Notes under the pieces: generated by a model
The model's input: only the letters and a program-made list of their open reading frames with translations
What the model was told of the DNA's origin: nothing
Databases searched by the model: none
Made by a program: the position numbers and the translations under genes
Shown: in pieces, positions 52,147-63,312 of the stretch
Position numbering within the stretch: the first letter of the stretch is position 1
Layout: each line of letters opens with the position of its first letter
From: Taenia hydatigena
Lineage: Eukaryota; Platyhelminthes; Cestoda; Cyclophyllidea; Taeniidae
Length of the DNA stretch: 64,000 bases
Reading direction: 5' to 3'
NCBI GenBank assembly: GCA_036345935.2
Contig: JADWOT020000006.1
Location: forward strand, 6,885,543 to 6,949,542

Positions 52147-52982
52147 TTAATGCCAGCAGTCACACTGTCTTCTTTCCTCGCACCTCTTCCTATTCGTCCC
52201 CTCCTCAACTCGCACTGTGTGTGATGCGTAGCAGTTCTAGCTCAAGACGTACTTCCTATTTTTATGCTCAAATAGTTGGTCCACAATTTCTTTCATTCAT
52301 GGCATGCGAAAGGGCCAGGCAGTAGTGCAGTGCCACATATCTTCTAGGTGAATTGCTTTCATTTTAATGGGCATTATCAACGTAAGTTGATTTTGTTACT
52401 TCTTCTAACTGAGCACTGGTAACGCGAGTGGAATGCTCAACACTATCGTAGGTTGTTCGCAATAAAACACTCTTCGCCTCCTCCTCCTCTTCTTTGCATC
52501 CAACCCAAGTGCAAGAACATTGCTCTGAGTCATCTTTATTGTCTTTGGCAAAACGTTGGACCTCTGTCAGCGTCATGAAAACAAGCTGCTGCTTAAGGAC
52601 TAGACTTGGGATGTTTTTCCGCCTATTGCCCAAAGGAAACTATTCCTTAAGCAACAGAGAAGTGAGAACGAAATTGTGAAGCAAACGCAGTGAGATGGAG
52701 AACTGAAGCTTGTGCATTCTAGTCTTCAATGACTCAGTTGAGTACTGCTCCATTTCTTCAGCCTTCATCCTTCCACTCTTCCACGCATTAACTCGCGCCT
52801 CCCACTTAAATGTAAGTGGAGGTAAACCTTTCTCAAATAAACTCTCTGGGTCACGAAAAGTATTGGTAAATACGGAGGCTAATGGCAACAACACTAAAAT
52901 GTCACTTGGCCAAAGCGAACCCAACCACCGTGATAAGGGCTAAAATCTCGCTACCACATTTGCAATGCACCCCATTTACCAT
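52147..52982 (-). pseudogene. Unidentified ORF of the repeat unit, disabled copy B
   Basis: Counterpart of 60201-61034. Beyond the TAG shared by both copies, it has an extra base near 52950 shifting the frame, and two further stops (TGA at 52297-52299, where copy C has TGC, and TAG at 52237-52239, where copy C has a sense codon). It is probably not translated in full. Confidence 0.65.
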
Positions 52983-53033
52983 TTGACGAACGGAATACAG
53001 CTTTGATGCGGTGTGGCAACGCAATTTCAAAAG

Positions 53034-53441
53034 GATGGTTAAGTAGACGATAAAAGATGCTTTGTGTACAACATTTTATACGCCGATGACGTCTCAACAT
53101 TCATGTTCCCTCCTCTCCTCAACAGAACTGATTCGCGCATCACAGTGACACATTTATACTATATTTTTATTTTAGCAATTAAACGCTCAAAAATATCAGG
53201 TAAATGAAGAAAAAGCCTTACTTTCTCTGATTATTAATACTGGTCACCGTACTCGAAGTTAAATCAGTTCAGTGTGCTATAGTCAACTGCTCTCCCAGTC
53301 CTACTTCTGTTGAAGATATTAAAAATAAAAGAAGTGATTAGATGGTTTTCTTGCTTGTAAGTTGACTGATTAAAAGGGATAAGAGCACTTAATTTATCCG
53401 TTGGGACTGAAGAAATAGCACTTCATGGTGGCATCAAACAC
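53034..53441. other. Spacer between repeat B and the inverted-repeat arm
   Basis: About 400 bp of AT-rich sequence not shared with the other units as far as I can see. No coding evidence. Confidence 0.5.
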
Positions 53442-54087
53442 ATCAGCCTAAATGATATCGTTGGGTAGTCTCCAATAAGCGTGTGGAATAAGAGACTGAA
53501 GGACTAAAGGTAAAGTTCGTCAAATTCGATGGCATTAAGGCAAATGAGGGACGTTAACTGTTATCAGTACCGTGAGCAAATTAAAATCTCTCCTCTCCAA
53601 TATTAAGGTGTTGCACATGGAAGGCTGAGTGGAAGAGAATAGTGTACATTTTGTGGCATGGAACAGTGCAATAGTGATCATGGAGGGTGAGGCGTTAACA
53701 AATTGTAAAATGTGAAAGGGTGAGGTATGGTATCATCCGTCGCCATCATCTTTGAATAAAGGTAGTAATGATCGTCTGTCACTGATTTGGTCTGCTGGAA
53801 CAAGAACTGCGAGAAAGCCGCAAAACGCGACTGCAGTGTCCATGGATTACATTATTATGATCAAAACAATTGGGTCCTTTCAAATCTGCCTACTCTGCGC
53901 ACTGCGATGGCTCGAAGTCTGCTATTGCATTCAAAATATGAAATGAAGGTGATTCTAGTCGGCGGATCTGCAATCCAAAGTCAACTTGACCTGAATCATA
54001 AGTGACGGGATTATCGCAACTAATGTGATACCAAAGTCAGTTTTATTACGCCACATTCAACCATATCACCCCATGCTTTATTTCACG

Positions 54088-54095
54088 TATATATA
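54088..54095 (+). promoter_or_regulatory. TATA box of the CAP gene, left copy
   Basis: TATATATA 38 bp before the start ATG at 54133, preserved in the inverted copy at 63350-63357. The spacing implies a very short 5' UTR. Confidence 0.55.
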
Positions 54096-54132
54096 GGTGG
54101 AATCATTTCGCTCTCTTAGTCCCTTTGCTACG

Positions 54133-54696
54133 ATGATATGCGCACGGAATGGTGAGTTGTTATTTGCTTGGCATCCTTTATCATCATCATCCTCAACTGT
54201 TGCTCTGCACACATTTCGCATTGTCAGGTCCCTTTGTGAAGGCGTTCTTCAGACTCATCGCAGTCATCGTCATGGTGGCATGTGAGTCACCCACATCGGT
54301 TGAACAGGAACAACTTCTTGAGGCTCATCGGGAAGTTCGCGAAAATGTACAACCGCCTGCCACCAATATGCAACTAATCGTACGTCCGCTGCCAACACCT
54401 TCGTGGTCGGCTGGACTTGTGTTGGCACTGTAATCTGTTTCGCGTGTAAACGGTGCCTGTTTTCATTTGTCTAGAAGTACTCTACGGATTTGCAGAATCT
54501 GGCAAATTTTTGAGCCGAGATGTGCAGGTTTAGACCTCCCTTTCTATGGCCCTACCACAGAGCTCTACAAAATACCGTCGTTATCAATGGCCGAAAGCTG
54601 TCCATTACTGAAGGCGTATGTGCCTGGAAGAACGAAGCCAAAAACTACAATTATCATCACAACAAATGTACAGGTCCCTGCAGTCACTATACACAG
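54133..54696 (+). pseudogene. Truncated CAP/SCP (venom allergen-like) gene with premature stop
   Basis: Exons 54133-54151, 54228-54379 and 54475-54696 match the first three exons of the minus-strand copy at 62.3-63.3 kb. The CAP landmarks are present: a hydrophobic secretion signal (FFRLIAVIVMVACES), EQLLEAHREVRENVQPP at the domain start, and CSHYTQ at the end of exon 3. A TGA at 54511-54513 replaces the Trp codon in NFWAEMC. Directly after HYTQ the sequence switches to repeat copy C, so exons 4 and 5 are absent. Both defects indicate a dead copy, created or truncated by the duplication. Confidence 0.85.
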
Positions 54697-55919
54697 GTCA
54701 CGATCATGCCAGTGCCACATTTCTTGCACAACTTATGTTCGGTTAGGCATGCAAGGCGGATGAATGTGAAGGTTGTCTCACCTGTTTTAGCGCCTCTTGG
54801 CTGAATCTCTTCTTTCTATTGTCTCCTGATCGAAGCCTACTACCTCTTGATGACTGCCCTAAGCGTTTGCAACAGTATCGCCCAACATCTATGCTTTATC
54901 GTCGCATCTTAAGCGTCATTGTTCTTTGCTACGATTCCAGTAATCATTATACCACAAGAGTACGGCAAGTACCTCAACGACTGGTGAAGGACTGGACTAC
55001 ATACACTTGACAGCACATTTTCTTCGCACACGCAATTATTGATAGATATAGCCATGATGCAAGGGTTAAAAAAAACTGGCCCCATCAATGTGTGCAGTGA
55101 AATCCTAAGTGTTCTATTGTTCAGTTTTATTGGGCGATTTTTACTTGCGTCGTGCTGCATTCTGCAACCCCAAAAATTGGCGATGACATGCTATTTTCTA
55201 CAATTCTACTCCTATTTTCCATGCTATACATATTCTAGTGCGTTGTAAATTTTCCAATTTTATACCCAAACTTTCCAAACTTTTGACGAAATTTTACTCT
55301 TGCGTGTAACAATGACCAGAATAAAAACAACAGCAGTAGTGATTGCACTATTTCTGTTTTAAATCAAGCGCATGCCCACTCGCAGAGCACATAGCTAAGT
55401 CTACATCCATGGGTGGTAAGTTGAGACATCTCGTTGGAGAACTCTAAAAGGCGAGCAAATAACTTTTGATTATCGCGCTTGGAAGTACATGTGTATTTAG
55501 AAAAATAAATAGCGGCTTATAAATGCACACTCAACTGTCGCTAATGTAGCGTTACTGTCTAAACTACCGACGCAGTATGACGCAGCGTAGTGTAATGCGA
55601 TGCTTGCCTTATTATATCCATCTAGCAACCCTCAATTGGCTTCACACAGTTAGACCTGCCTTCCAATAAAATTTTTTATGATTTGCACATTCAAGATCTG
55701 CTCATTAAACGCTCTTGCATCACCAAGGCATCATTTTAAAGTAAAAAGTCAATATCTTAATGTGAACATCATTTAAAACTTACCGATTTTGCTCACATAA
55801 CTGCATATGTCTGCATTCTACTAAACACATTGCGCCAAATGCCTGCGAAACAGAAGATATTAGGGCGTTGCAGCAAGTGCTCATCACAGTATAAGTCTGA
55901 TTGTCGAAGATATACTTAC

Positions 55920-56742
55920 GAACATGATGTGAACGCATATGATCGAGCATCGCTTCAAGCGTCGGATGTTCTGCAAAGCATTCTATACAGTAAAATCGTA
56001 TTCCTGAATTTGCCATTCTTTGAGCTACAGCAATGTAAGATAAGACACAAGTTTAGGAGGATTTAGTATGAAAGACCAAAGCTACGGTCGAAGTGCAGCA
56101 CACAGAGAGGATTTTGACCAAGGGTTAACAGACGCTCACTCACAAATATGCGTTCTAATAAAGTGACTGAGAAGCATGGGGAAGCTATCAAATCGAACGC
56201 GGCACACATGGCATACATTGTGATCCCAGACTATTTCAAGGTTCAAAATAAGGTGTTTTGACAAATAAGAAAGCACACGACAAAAATAAAGAAGAGGCTT
56301 AGTAATTTTCCTTACGTTTCTGATGCCACAAGAGCCTTCCATAGGATCTGTGAGACGTTTGGCAAATCGGACACTGCAACGCCGCGGTTACTAAAACGCG
56401 CCAAGCACACGTAATATAAGGAGCTAATACTGAGATGCGACTCACTGGATTTGATTGCTCATTGCGCATTTCGCCATCATTTAGATTAGAAAGGAGTTGT
56501 TTAACTTACTACAATTTATTTATTAATAAGCTGGTGCAAAATCAATAGGCATGGGCACAAATACTTATGCACAAACACAACATTTTCTTGGGTACATGCT
56601 CATTTGCACAGAAATATAGGCGCATAAAAAATGTATCAACAAGTGAAAGGCGCCTACCATGATGCTGGCGAATTAAATGTGCAAGGCCTAAGATGACGTT
56701 TCTGAATAACAAACAGCACGGTCTGCATATGTAGACAACCAT
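55920..56742 (-). CDS. C2H2 zinc-finger gene copy C, four finger exons (5' and 3' ends unresolved)
   Basis: Exons 56658-56742 (85 bp), 56316-56390 (75), 56144-56230 (87) and 55920-56024 (105), the same four lengths and phases as copy B. The fingers read YICRPCCLLFRNVILGLAH, QCPICQTSHRSYGRLLWHQK, NVCHVCRVRFDSFPMLLSHF and FYCIECFAEHPTLEAMLDH. Every zinc Cys and first His is kept, and all donors keep GT. Read-through of the last exon to an in-frame GTAAG is again possible. Preservation of four exons after duplication argues for a functional gene, or at least a recent one. No other domain is recognised; the N-terminal exons, if any, are not located. Confidence 0.65.
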
Positions 56743-59700
56743 CTTAAGGAATGAAAATGACGAGTTGTTCGAAGTCTTGCAAAAGAGCTTGTGGTAAATT
56801 CAATGAGTGAGCAAGGGAACCTCCTGGATCTGTCCTCAATATTACGTGCGAATAAAATGCAGAGGAGTAGTCGACGTTATGTGTTTAACCACAAATTTGC
56901 TCACTGTAGGCACGTGATTAAAATTCGCCCTACTTCAAGTGCCTGGTTCCTCGTAATGTGCCTCAAATTGTCCACCAAGAAGGGCGTTTTAGTGCACTGA
57001 GAATTTCGGAATTTGCATTTAGCATGCTTGACTCAACTCCATCGCTTCTCAACAGTAAAGTGAAAATAATCCTTCTCTAGCCTGTAAAGCATTGGGATGA
57101 ATCAAGGGTTGTGAGCTGTGGTTAAAGTAATCCGAAATTTATGGCTGTTGTTTATGTTTACGAAGGATGTCTTTGCTCTATGCTCGTCGTAAACGAGCGC
57201 AACGTGTTGCACGTAGAATTCGGGTCCTCGACTGATTGTTACTTTCCATTCCTGGACTTACACACAACACTCTGGTTGTCCAGAATATGAAATCTTTGTG
57301 CTAAGTCCTGCTTTCTGGTGGCCAGAGGCGAGTTCAAACGTGTTATCACGGCAGCAAATATATAGCTTGCTTACATAAAAGACTTTTAAACCATGGAAGC
57401 AAGTCCCACGCCTCAAAGTTCATGTTGCTTTGAGTAAACGATACGCTTTTTGGCGAGTGAGATGTGTGCACGGAGAGTTAAAGCATGTCTCACTTCATTA
57501 GACTGTTAGCAGCTTAACCACCTAACTGATAACCTTATCGACGTGAAGTTTTAAGGTTGTATTCATCTCACATTATGGCGGGTCAGGGTAAAATTCAGGT
57601 GATTGGCGTCTCCAATGGCATCCATAGCAGACGTTATAGATGAGACAATCACCAGATTGGCTGAAAAAAATTCATCTCTTTTCCTTTCCCCTACTTTCTT
57701 GCTTTCGAATATTTAGCCTTTCCTAGCCATTTCTCACACATCAACACGACAGCAAAGATGGTACGCATTAGTCATTTGGTAATTTACTGCTTCACACTAC
57801 TGATGGACGTCAAGCGTTAGATAGCTGCTCCTCCTTTCTGCTTAGAGGAGTAAATTTGACTTTGAAAAGAACGTATGATGTTGCCTTGTATTTATTTGCA
57901 GTCTGTATAAATGCTTGCGCTGACCTTTAAATTGCATCTAAACTACATTTGATCCCTTGGATACACAAACGTTGACCTCAGCTGTGGTCAGTTCGTGTAG
58001 AAATGCCAGCTCCTTTGCCATGTTGCCGGTTGTTGATGGATTCAAGACTCGTCGTTCGCATCTTTGCCCCGCCTCTGTTAAGAACGTCTCTTTTTGGATT
58101 CACTGCTCCTAAACTCAACAACAACATGGTAAAACGAATGATACGCTATTTAAGCCAGATCCGTTGCCTTGTGCGCTTATGCATGACAGTAGAGATTAGC
58201 CACGATGATTGAATCACCTTCATCTTCTAACGTCTTGTTGCTGTTTATGGTATTTCTCCAACAATTAACTCCTTAGGTCATTAGAAGATTGGCCAAGATG
58301 GGTTATGTTTCTCCGCTAGAGGTTACTTCCCATCGTTTCATCAAATCCATTTCAGCATTGTAATTTGAAACTTTTGAATTTGGGTACCAGTGGTAGGGAA
58401 TGCAGAGACTTGAAGAGAAGTGATGCTATGGAGACTTGTAAAAAGGTCATTCATGATCTATTATTAAAAGACACTTATTGAATTGACCTTTACGTTGATG
58501 GTCCAAGGAATGGCAACAGGCACATGACAACCTTATTACAGAGCGTCAGACAAGCTCAAGCGGCATAGTGATGGCACGTTTTCCTTTGCCAAGCTCTCTA
58601 GTATCCCATCAAGTTATGCACACATCAAGCGCCTGACGCAACTGGTTCGTGGATGTTTTGAAAGCGCTGACGCACGTTAGTCCTGAGGCTCTGTTTATTA
58701 TCTCTTAAATCGTAGCTACTCCCTACTTATGGCAAAATAACTGTGGCCTTTGGCACGCACTGGGTAGGATTCATAAAATGCTCCCTTCTTATCACTTGGA
58801 TAACAAAATCTTACTGCAACGAGACTAATGAAGCAGACCCATAACAATTTAGGCCAAGCCATCTGCCCTCGTCAATCCTACAAAGTCAAGCCAGCGTGTT
58901 GCCAGAAACGCTGAAATGTTAAAAGCGCAGCAATTTAGTGCTGCTATGCAGATGGGAGCCTAAGAATTGTCCAGAGAACTTTAGCGAATTTGTCAGTGAA
59001 GTCGAAGCAAGTCACTATACCACCGCCGGCAGTCTGCGAGCTATGGGCCAAGTAAACTCCTATCTATCCGGGCCATATTCGCTAGCAGAGGCGAGGGTAT
59101 TGTTCCGTGCTCACATGCTTGGAAACTTTATATAAAGGCCCAAGAAAATCCTGAGACAAAATTTTGAAATAAAAACAACTAATGCTACCCCAAAGCAAAA
59201 AACTAAGGCTGTTGGGAAAAGTATTTCATTTAAGTCATGAAGTAGGGGTCTTTATAGATTATCTCGACTGTGGAACGCTACGTTTTTCGTTCGTCAGTGT
59301 CTCAAATTTCCTCGGCACCCTATAAAGTCATAATAATTTAGCAGATGATATATTACTGACGCACAGAACAATGCTCATGGCAACGGACTCAGTTTTCCCA
59401 TGCATTACTAAAATTTGCATACTGAGGGTCAACTATGTGGAGTGGTTCATTTAGATTAGCAAGATTAATAGGCTAATATCTGTTCAATGGTACATTTTCA
59501 GGTAATGCAACTTTGTGCAAGCGTACAGACAAAAACTGCTACTTCTGGCAATGCTCCAGAAAATTAAAATTTCCTGTTTCTGCTTGTTTTTCAAACAAAT
59601 GCTAACCAGTAAGTCTTGTGAGGACCATTTGCTAAGTTTTCGCACCAGTAAATCAGGGCAACCTGCAAATGGCTGCGCAATCATTCAAATTAAGGTTAAC

Positions 59701-60200
59701 AGCCTCAACGTGTTTTATTCGTTCAAAAGGCACGAGAGGTGTAAAAGAGAAATGCCGAATCAGTTACACAAGCGCCTTAAGCTCGCCTGCTTGCAGAAGG
59801 GCGTGTGAAAGTACTGAAGGCATGCTGGGTAGTACAAGAATCCCATGTCTGCACGTAACCGATTCTGAACTCACAGAAGACATAATTCACAATCAAGAAT
59901 GCTAGTCCTCATTTTTGTCAGTGAAAAGGTGCTACAATAAAAATTAAAATCAGTTTCTAGTAACTTTCTTGTTCCCGCTTACGTCGAATAGTGCTCTAAC
60001 ACAATTTTGTTAAATTTTTTTAGTAGAACACGTCCATTCTTTTAACGATTTATTTATTTTTTGGCTTGCATTATTGTATGACAGCTATGGTATGTTTAAG
60101 AGTCAAATCTGTTCTTTTTTAAGTCAAATATTTTATAAATATAGCATCCTACTTAAATGAATTCAGCAGGCTTTATTATTTTACTGTACTGGATTAAAAT

Positions 60201-61034
60201 TTAATGCCAACAGTCACACTGTCTTCTTTCCCCGCACCTCTTCCTATTCCTCCCCGCCTCCACTTGCACTGTGTGTGATGCGTAGCAGTTTTTGCTCAAG
60301 ACGTACTTCCTATTTTTATGCTCAAATAGTTGGTCCACAATTTCTTTCATGCATGGCATGCGAAAGGGCCAGGCAGTAGTGCAGTGCCACATATCTTCCA
60401 GGTGACTTGCACTCATTCTAATGGGCATTTTCAACGTAAATTGATTTGTTACCTCTTCTAACTGAGCACTGGTAACGCGAGTGGAATGCTCAACACTATC
60501 GTAGGTTGTTCGCAATAAAACACTCTTCGCCTCCTCCTCCTCTTCTTTGCATCCAACCCAAGTGCGAGAACATTGCTCTGAGTCATCTTTATTGTCTTTG
60601 GCAAAACGTTGGACCTCTGTCGGCGTCATGAAAACAAGCTGCTGCTTAAGGACTAGACTTGGGATGTTTTTCCGCCTATTGCCCAAAGGAAACTATTCCT
60701 TAAGCAACAGAGAAGTGAGAACGAAATTGTGAAGCAAACGCAGTGAGATGGAGAACTGAAGCTTGTGCATTCTAGTCTTCAATGACTCAGTTGAGTACTG
60801 CTCCATTTCTTCAGCCTTCATCCTTCCACTCTTCCACGCATTAACTCGCGCTTCCCACTTAAATGTAAGTGGAGGTAAACCTTTCTCAAATAAACTCTCT
60901 GAGTCACGTAAAGTATTGGTAAATACGGAAGCTAATGGCAACAACACTAAAATGTCACTTGGCCAAAGCGAATCCAAACACCGTGATAAGGGCTGAATCT
61001 CGCTACCACATTTGCAATGCACCCCATTTACCAT
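60201..61034 (-). CDS. Unidentified ORF of the repeat unit, copy C, with one in-frame TAG
   Basis: From ATG (61032-61034), 113 codons run to a TAG at 60693-60695. The same frame then continues open for more than 160 codons to 60201. The first part contains LPPLTFKWEARVNAWKSGR and AEEMEQYSTESLKTRMHKL, helical and charged. The second holds LVLKQQLVFMTPTEVQRF, a CKEEEEEAK acidic run and WHCTTAWPFRMPCMKEIV. The TAG is present in both repeat copies. A pyrimidine-rich stretch precedes it, so it may be the AG of a short intron's acceptor rather than a true stop, although no good donor is evident. I do not recognise the family. It lies about 4 kb upstream of the zinc-finger exons on the same strand and could be the 5' part of that gene or a separate gene. 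Confidence 0.4.
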
Positions 61035-61085
61035 TTGACAAACGGATTACAGCTTTGATGCGGTGTGGCAACGCAATTTCAAAAG

Positions 61086-62294
61086 CAAGAAATCAAATAA
61101 GTTTGCCTGCATTATGACTCCTTTGCCAGTCAACTACCTTCTCACAATTGGCCTTCGAATTAAAAAATGTCAGAGAGGTTGATCGTAGTCACAGACCACA
61201 AGATCATAAGTGTCAATATAAAACACGCGAAAGATCAAAACAAACCTAATGTTTGAGCAAGTCTAATAAACACAATCGTCACCTTATCTCATCAACTCTG
61301 TGATTGCATGAAAACATGCACACCGATTTGACGCTTGGAGGGTGTTTCCAAGATTTTTGACATCCTCGTATTCCTGCATGCGTATCGCAACCGGCCGTCC
61401 ATTCAATCATCCACCTCTTTATCCTGCATCACATGCACATATCAAGCCAGATGTAAATGGCAAATTTGTGGTCAACTGTTTTTGTTAATTGAAATTTGGT
61501 GAATTTAAACATGCACTATTGCGGGCATGACCATCTTGCTGAAGAGATCTTACTGTCATTCTCTCACGCAGACATGTCACTTCCCTTCACTTGTTATTTC
61601 CTCAGCAGTACATACTCATGCGGGTCTTGGCATTCCATTCAATGCCAAACTGACTAAAACACTCTTGCCTACACAGCCGTTTGGTTCCAACCACATTTAT
61701 CGATAGCCGACAAACTAACCCCTTCCAAGTGTGGTAAGCTTTGCTCCCTGTCAACATCCCAAACGCGGCAATATATGGGATGTAATTCATCAAATTGCAT
61801 TGGCTGCACCCTAACGACTAATTAGTTGAGCCAGTTCCTGCTCTTCATAGCAGACATGTTTTGAACATTGGGCCTATTTACAATGTGCTCTTACCTCATG
61901 CTACACTATGGAGACGAATAGTCAACGTTGGCACTATCTCTACAGCTCGTGCAATTTTAATCTTGAGGCAAACACATTTCATTCCTTTCTTTCACCACGC
62001 ACATCACTATCTCAAAGACCGCCAAAAATCCTCATCACCCCCTTCGCCTTGCCTTCAACTTTACGTCCCACATGGTGCCCTTTCCACTACACGCCGCCCA
62101 TACCATCTCCTCATAGCCACATTCATCAACAAATGTGTTTGTGTGCATTTATTCTGCCGAAAAGAAGGAGTGGAAAATAAATTAAACAAAACTGAGAGGT
62201 GACAGAGCTTAAAAGTGTGGTGAGAGTGTTTAGAGAGATGGCGATTGATTCGCAGCACATAGTTTTGGCTACAACCAGTACAGTTGGTGGACGA
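61086..62294. other. Spacer between repeat C and the CAP gene
   Basis: Apparently single-copy. TTTATT at 62148-62153 is AATAAA on the minus strand, about 140 bp beyond the CAP gene stop, and a likely poly(A) signal. Plus-strand frames at 61861-62202 have no motifs. Confidence 0.5.
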
Positions 62295-63312
62295 CTAGTC
62301 CTTACAGACCACACAGGCCGGCACAGTTACCTTTCTGCGATTTTTTAAGTTCAGTTTCGAGTACACTTGATGGGCTTTCCGGTTTTCGGCGGATTGTTTA
62401 CGAGAACACATCCGTCTTTCAGGGCATTTGCTGCAGCTGGTTCCTTCCTCATACGGTCGCTGGCCTCCATTGTTCCCTCCAAAGGAGTGCGCACATAGCA
62501 GTGTACCGACAGGCTTCTCCTCGGCTCCACGATCAGACAAATCCAACTTACCCAGGTGTGTAGCCACACACGATCAAATATTGTGGGTTCTGTAAACCAG
62601 GCCTAATGTCATCACATCGCTGCATTGCACAGCCAACCTCATTTGTGGTTGCCCGAACCATCTGTTCAGGTAGAGATAAAGGCATAACAAGACGCACCAT
62701 CTCTTACTAAACCATTCAATACCACGCACACATGCACAATTTTCTCACCTGTGTGTAGTGACTGCAGGGACCTGTACAATTGTTGTGATGATAATTGTAG
62801 TTTTTGGCTTCGTTCTTCCAGGCACATACGCCTTCAGTAATGGACGGCTTTCGGCCATTGATAACGACGGTATTTTGTAGAGCTCTGTGGTAGGGCCATA
62901 GAAAGGGAGGTCTAAACCTGCACATCTCGGCCCAAAAATTTGCCAGACTCTGCAAATCTGTAGAGTACTTCTAGACAAATGAAAACAGGCACCATTTTCA
63001 CGTGAAACAGATTACAGTGCCAACGCAAGTGTAGTCGACTACAAAGGCGTTGGCAACGAACGTACGATTAGTTGCATATTGGTGAGAGGCGGTTGTACAT
63101 TTTCGCGAACTTCCCGATGAGCCTCAAGAAGTTGTTCCTGTTCAACCGATGTGGGTGACTCACATGCCACCATGACGATGACGGCGACGAGTCTGAAGAA
63201 CGCCTTAACAAAGGGACCTGACAATGCGAAATGTGTGCAGAGCAACAGTTGAGGATGATGATGATAAGGGATGTCAAGCAAATAACAACTCACTATTCCG
63301 TGCGCATATCAT
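62295..63312 (-). CDS. CAP/SCP-TAPS (venom allergen-like) secreted protein gene, five exons, possibly disabled at exon 4-5 junction
   Basis: Exons from 5' to 3': 63294-63312, 63066-63217, 62749-62970, 62552-62661 and 62476-62295. Family knowledge: secreted CAP proteins (CRISP, antigen 5, PR-1) are abundant at the parasite-host interface. Seen: a hydrophobic signal (FFRLVAVIVMVACES), EQLLEAHREVRENVQPP, LANFWAEMCRFRPPF, CAWKNEAKNYNYHHNNCTG, the CAP signature CSHYTQ, then MVRATTNEVGCAMQRC, YLIVCGYTPG, and the end QRPYEEGTSCSKCPERRMC. The first three joins close. Exon 4 leaves in phase 2 (GG|GTAAGT), while the only sensible acceptor for the conserved C-terminal frame needs phase 1, a one-base conflict. 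The usual Trp after HYTQ-V is Arg. It may therefore be a recent pseudogene, or use a splice site I have not found. Confidence 0.78.

Larger units (their letters stand above)
46694..53033. repeat. Large direct repeat, copy B (about 6.34 kb)
   Basis: Collinear with 54697-61085 over its full length, with an offset growing from 8003 to about 8053 because of small indels. It starts at GTCACGATC and ends at GCAATTTCAAAAG. Divergence is a few percent overall, uneven between segments. It contains zinc-finger gene copy B and a disabled copy of an unidentified ORF, both on the minus strand. Confidence 0.92.
53442..54698 (+). repeat. Inverted repeat, left arm
   Basis: Matches the reverse complement of 62747-64000 almost base for base over 1.25 kb; only scattered substitutions were noticed. 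The right-hand match runs off the window, so the true arm may be longer. It carries the promoter and first three exons of a CAP-domain gene. Confidence 0.92.
54697..61085. repeat. Large direct repeat, copy C (about 6.39 kb)
   Basis: Second copy of 46694-53033 in the same orientation. Its left edge abuts exon 3 of the CAP pseudogene exactly at GTCACGATC, and its right edge follows GCAATTTCAAAAG. It contains zinc-finger gene copy C and the better preserved copy of the unidentified ORF. Confidence 0.92.

Noticed and set aside
53787..54005. 72-codon frame identical in both inverted-repeat arms
   Set aside because: Sits upstream of the CAP TATA box, has no ATG start, and its identity reflects the recent duplication.
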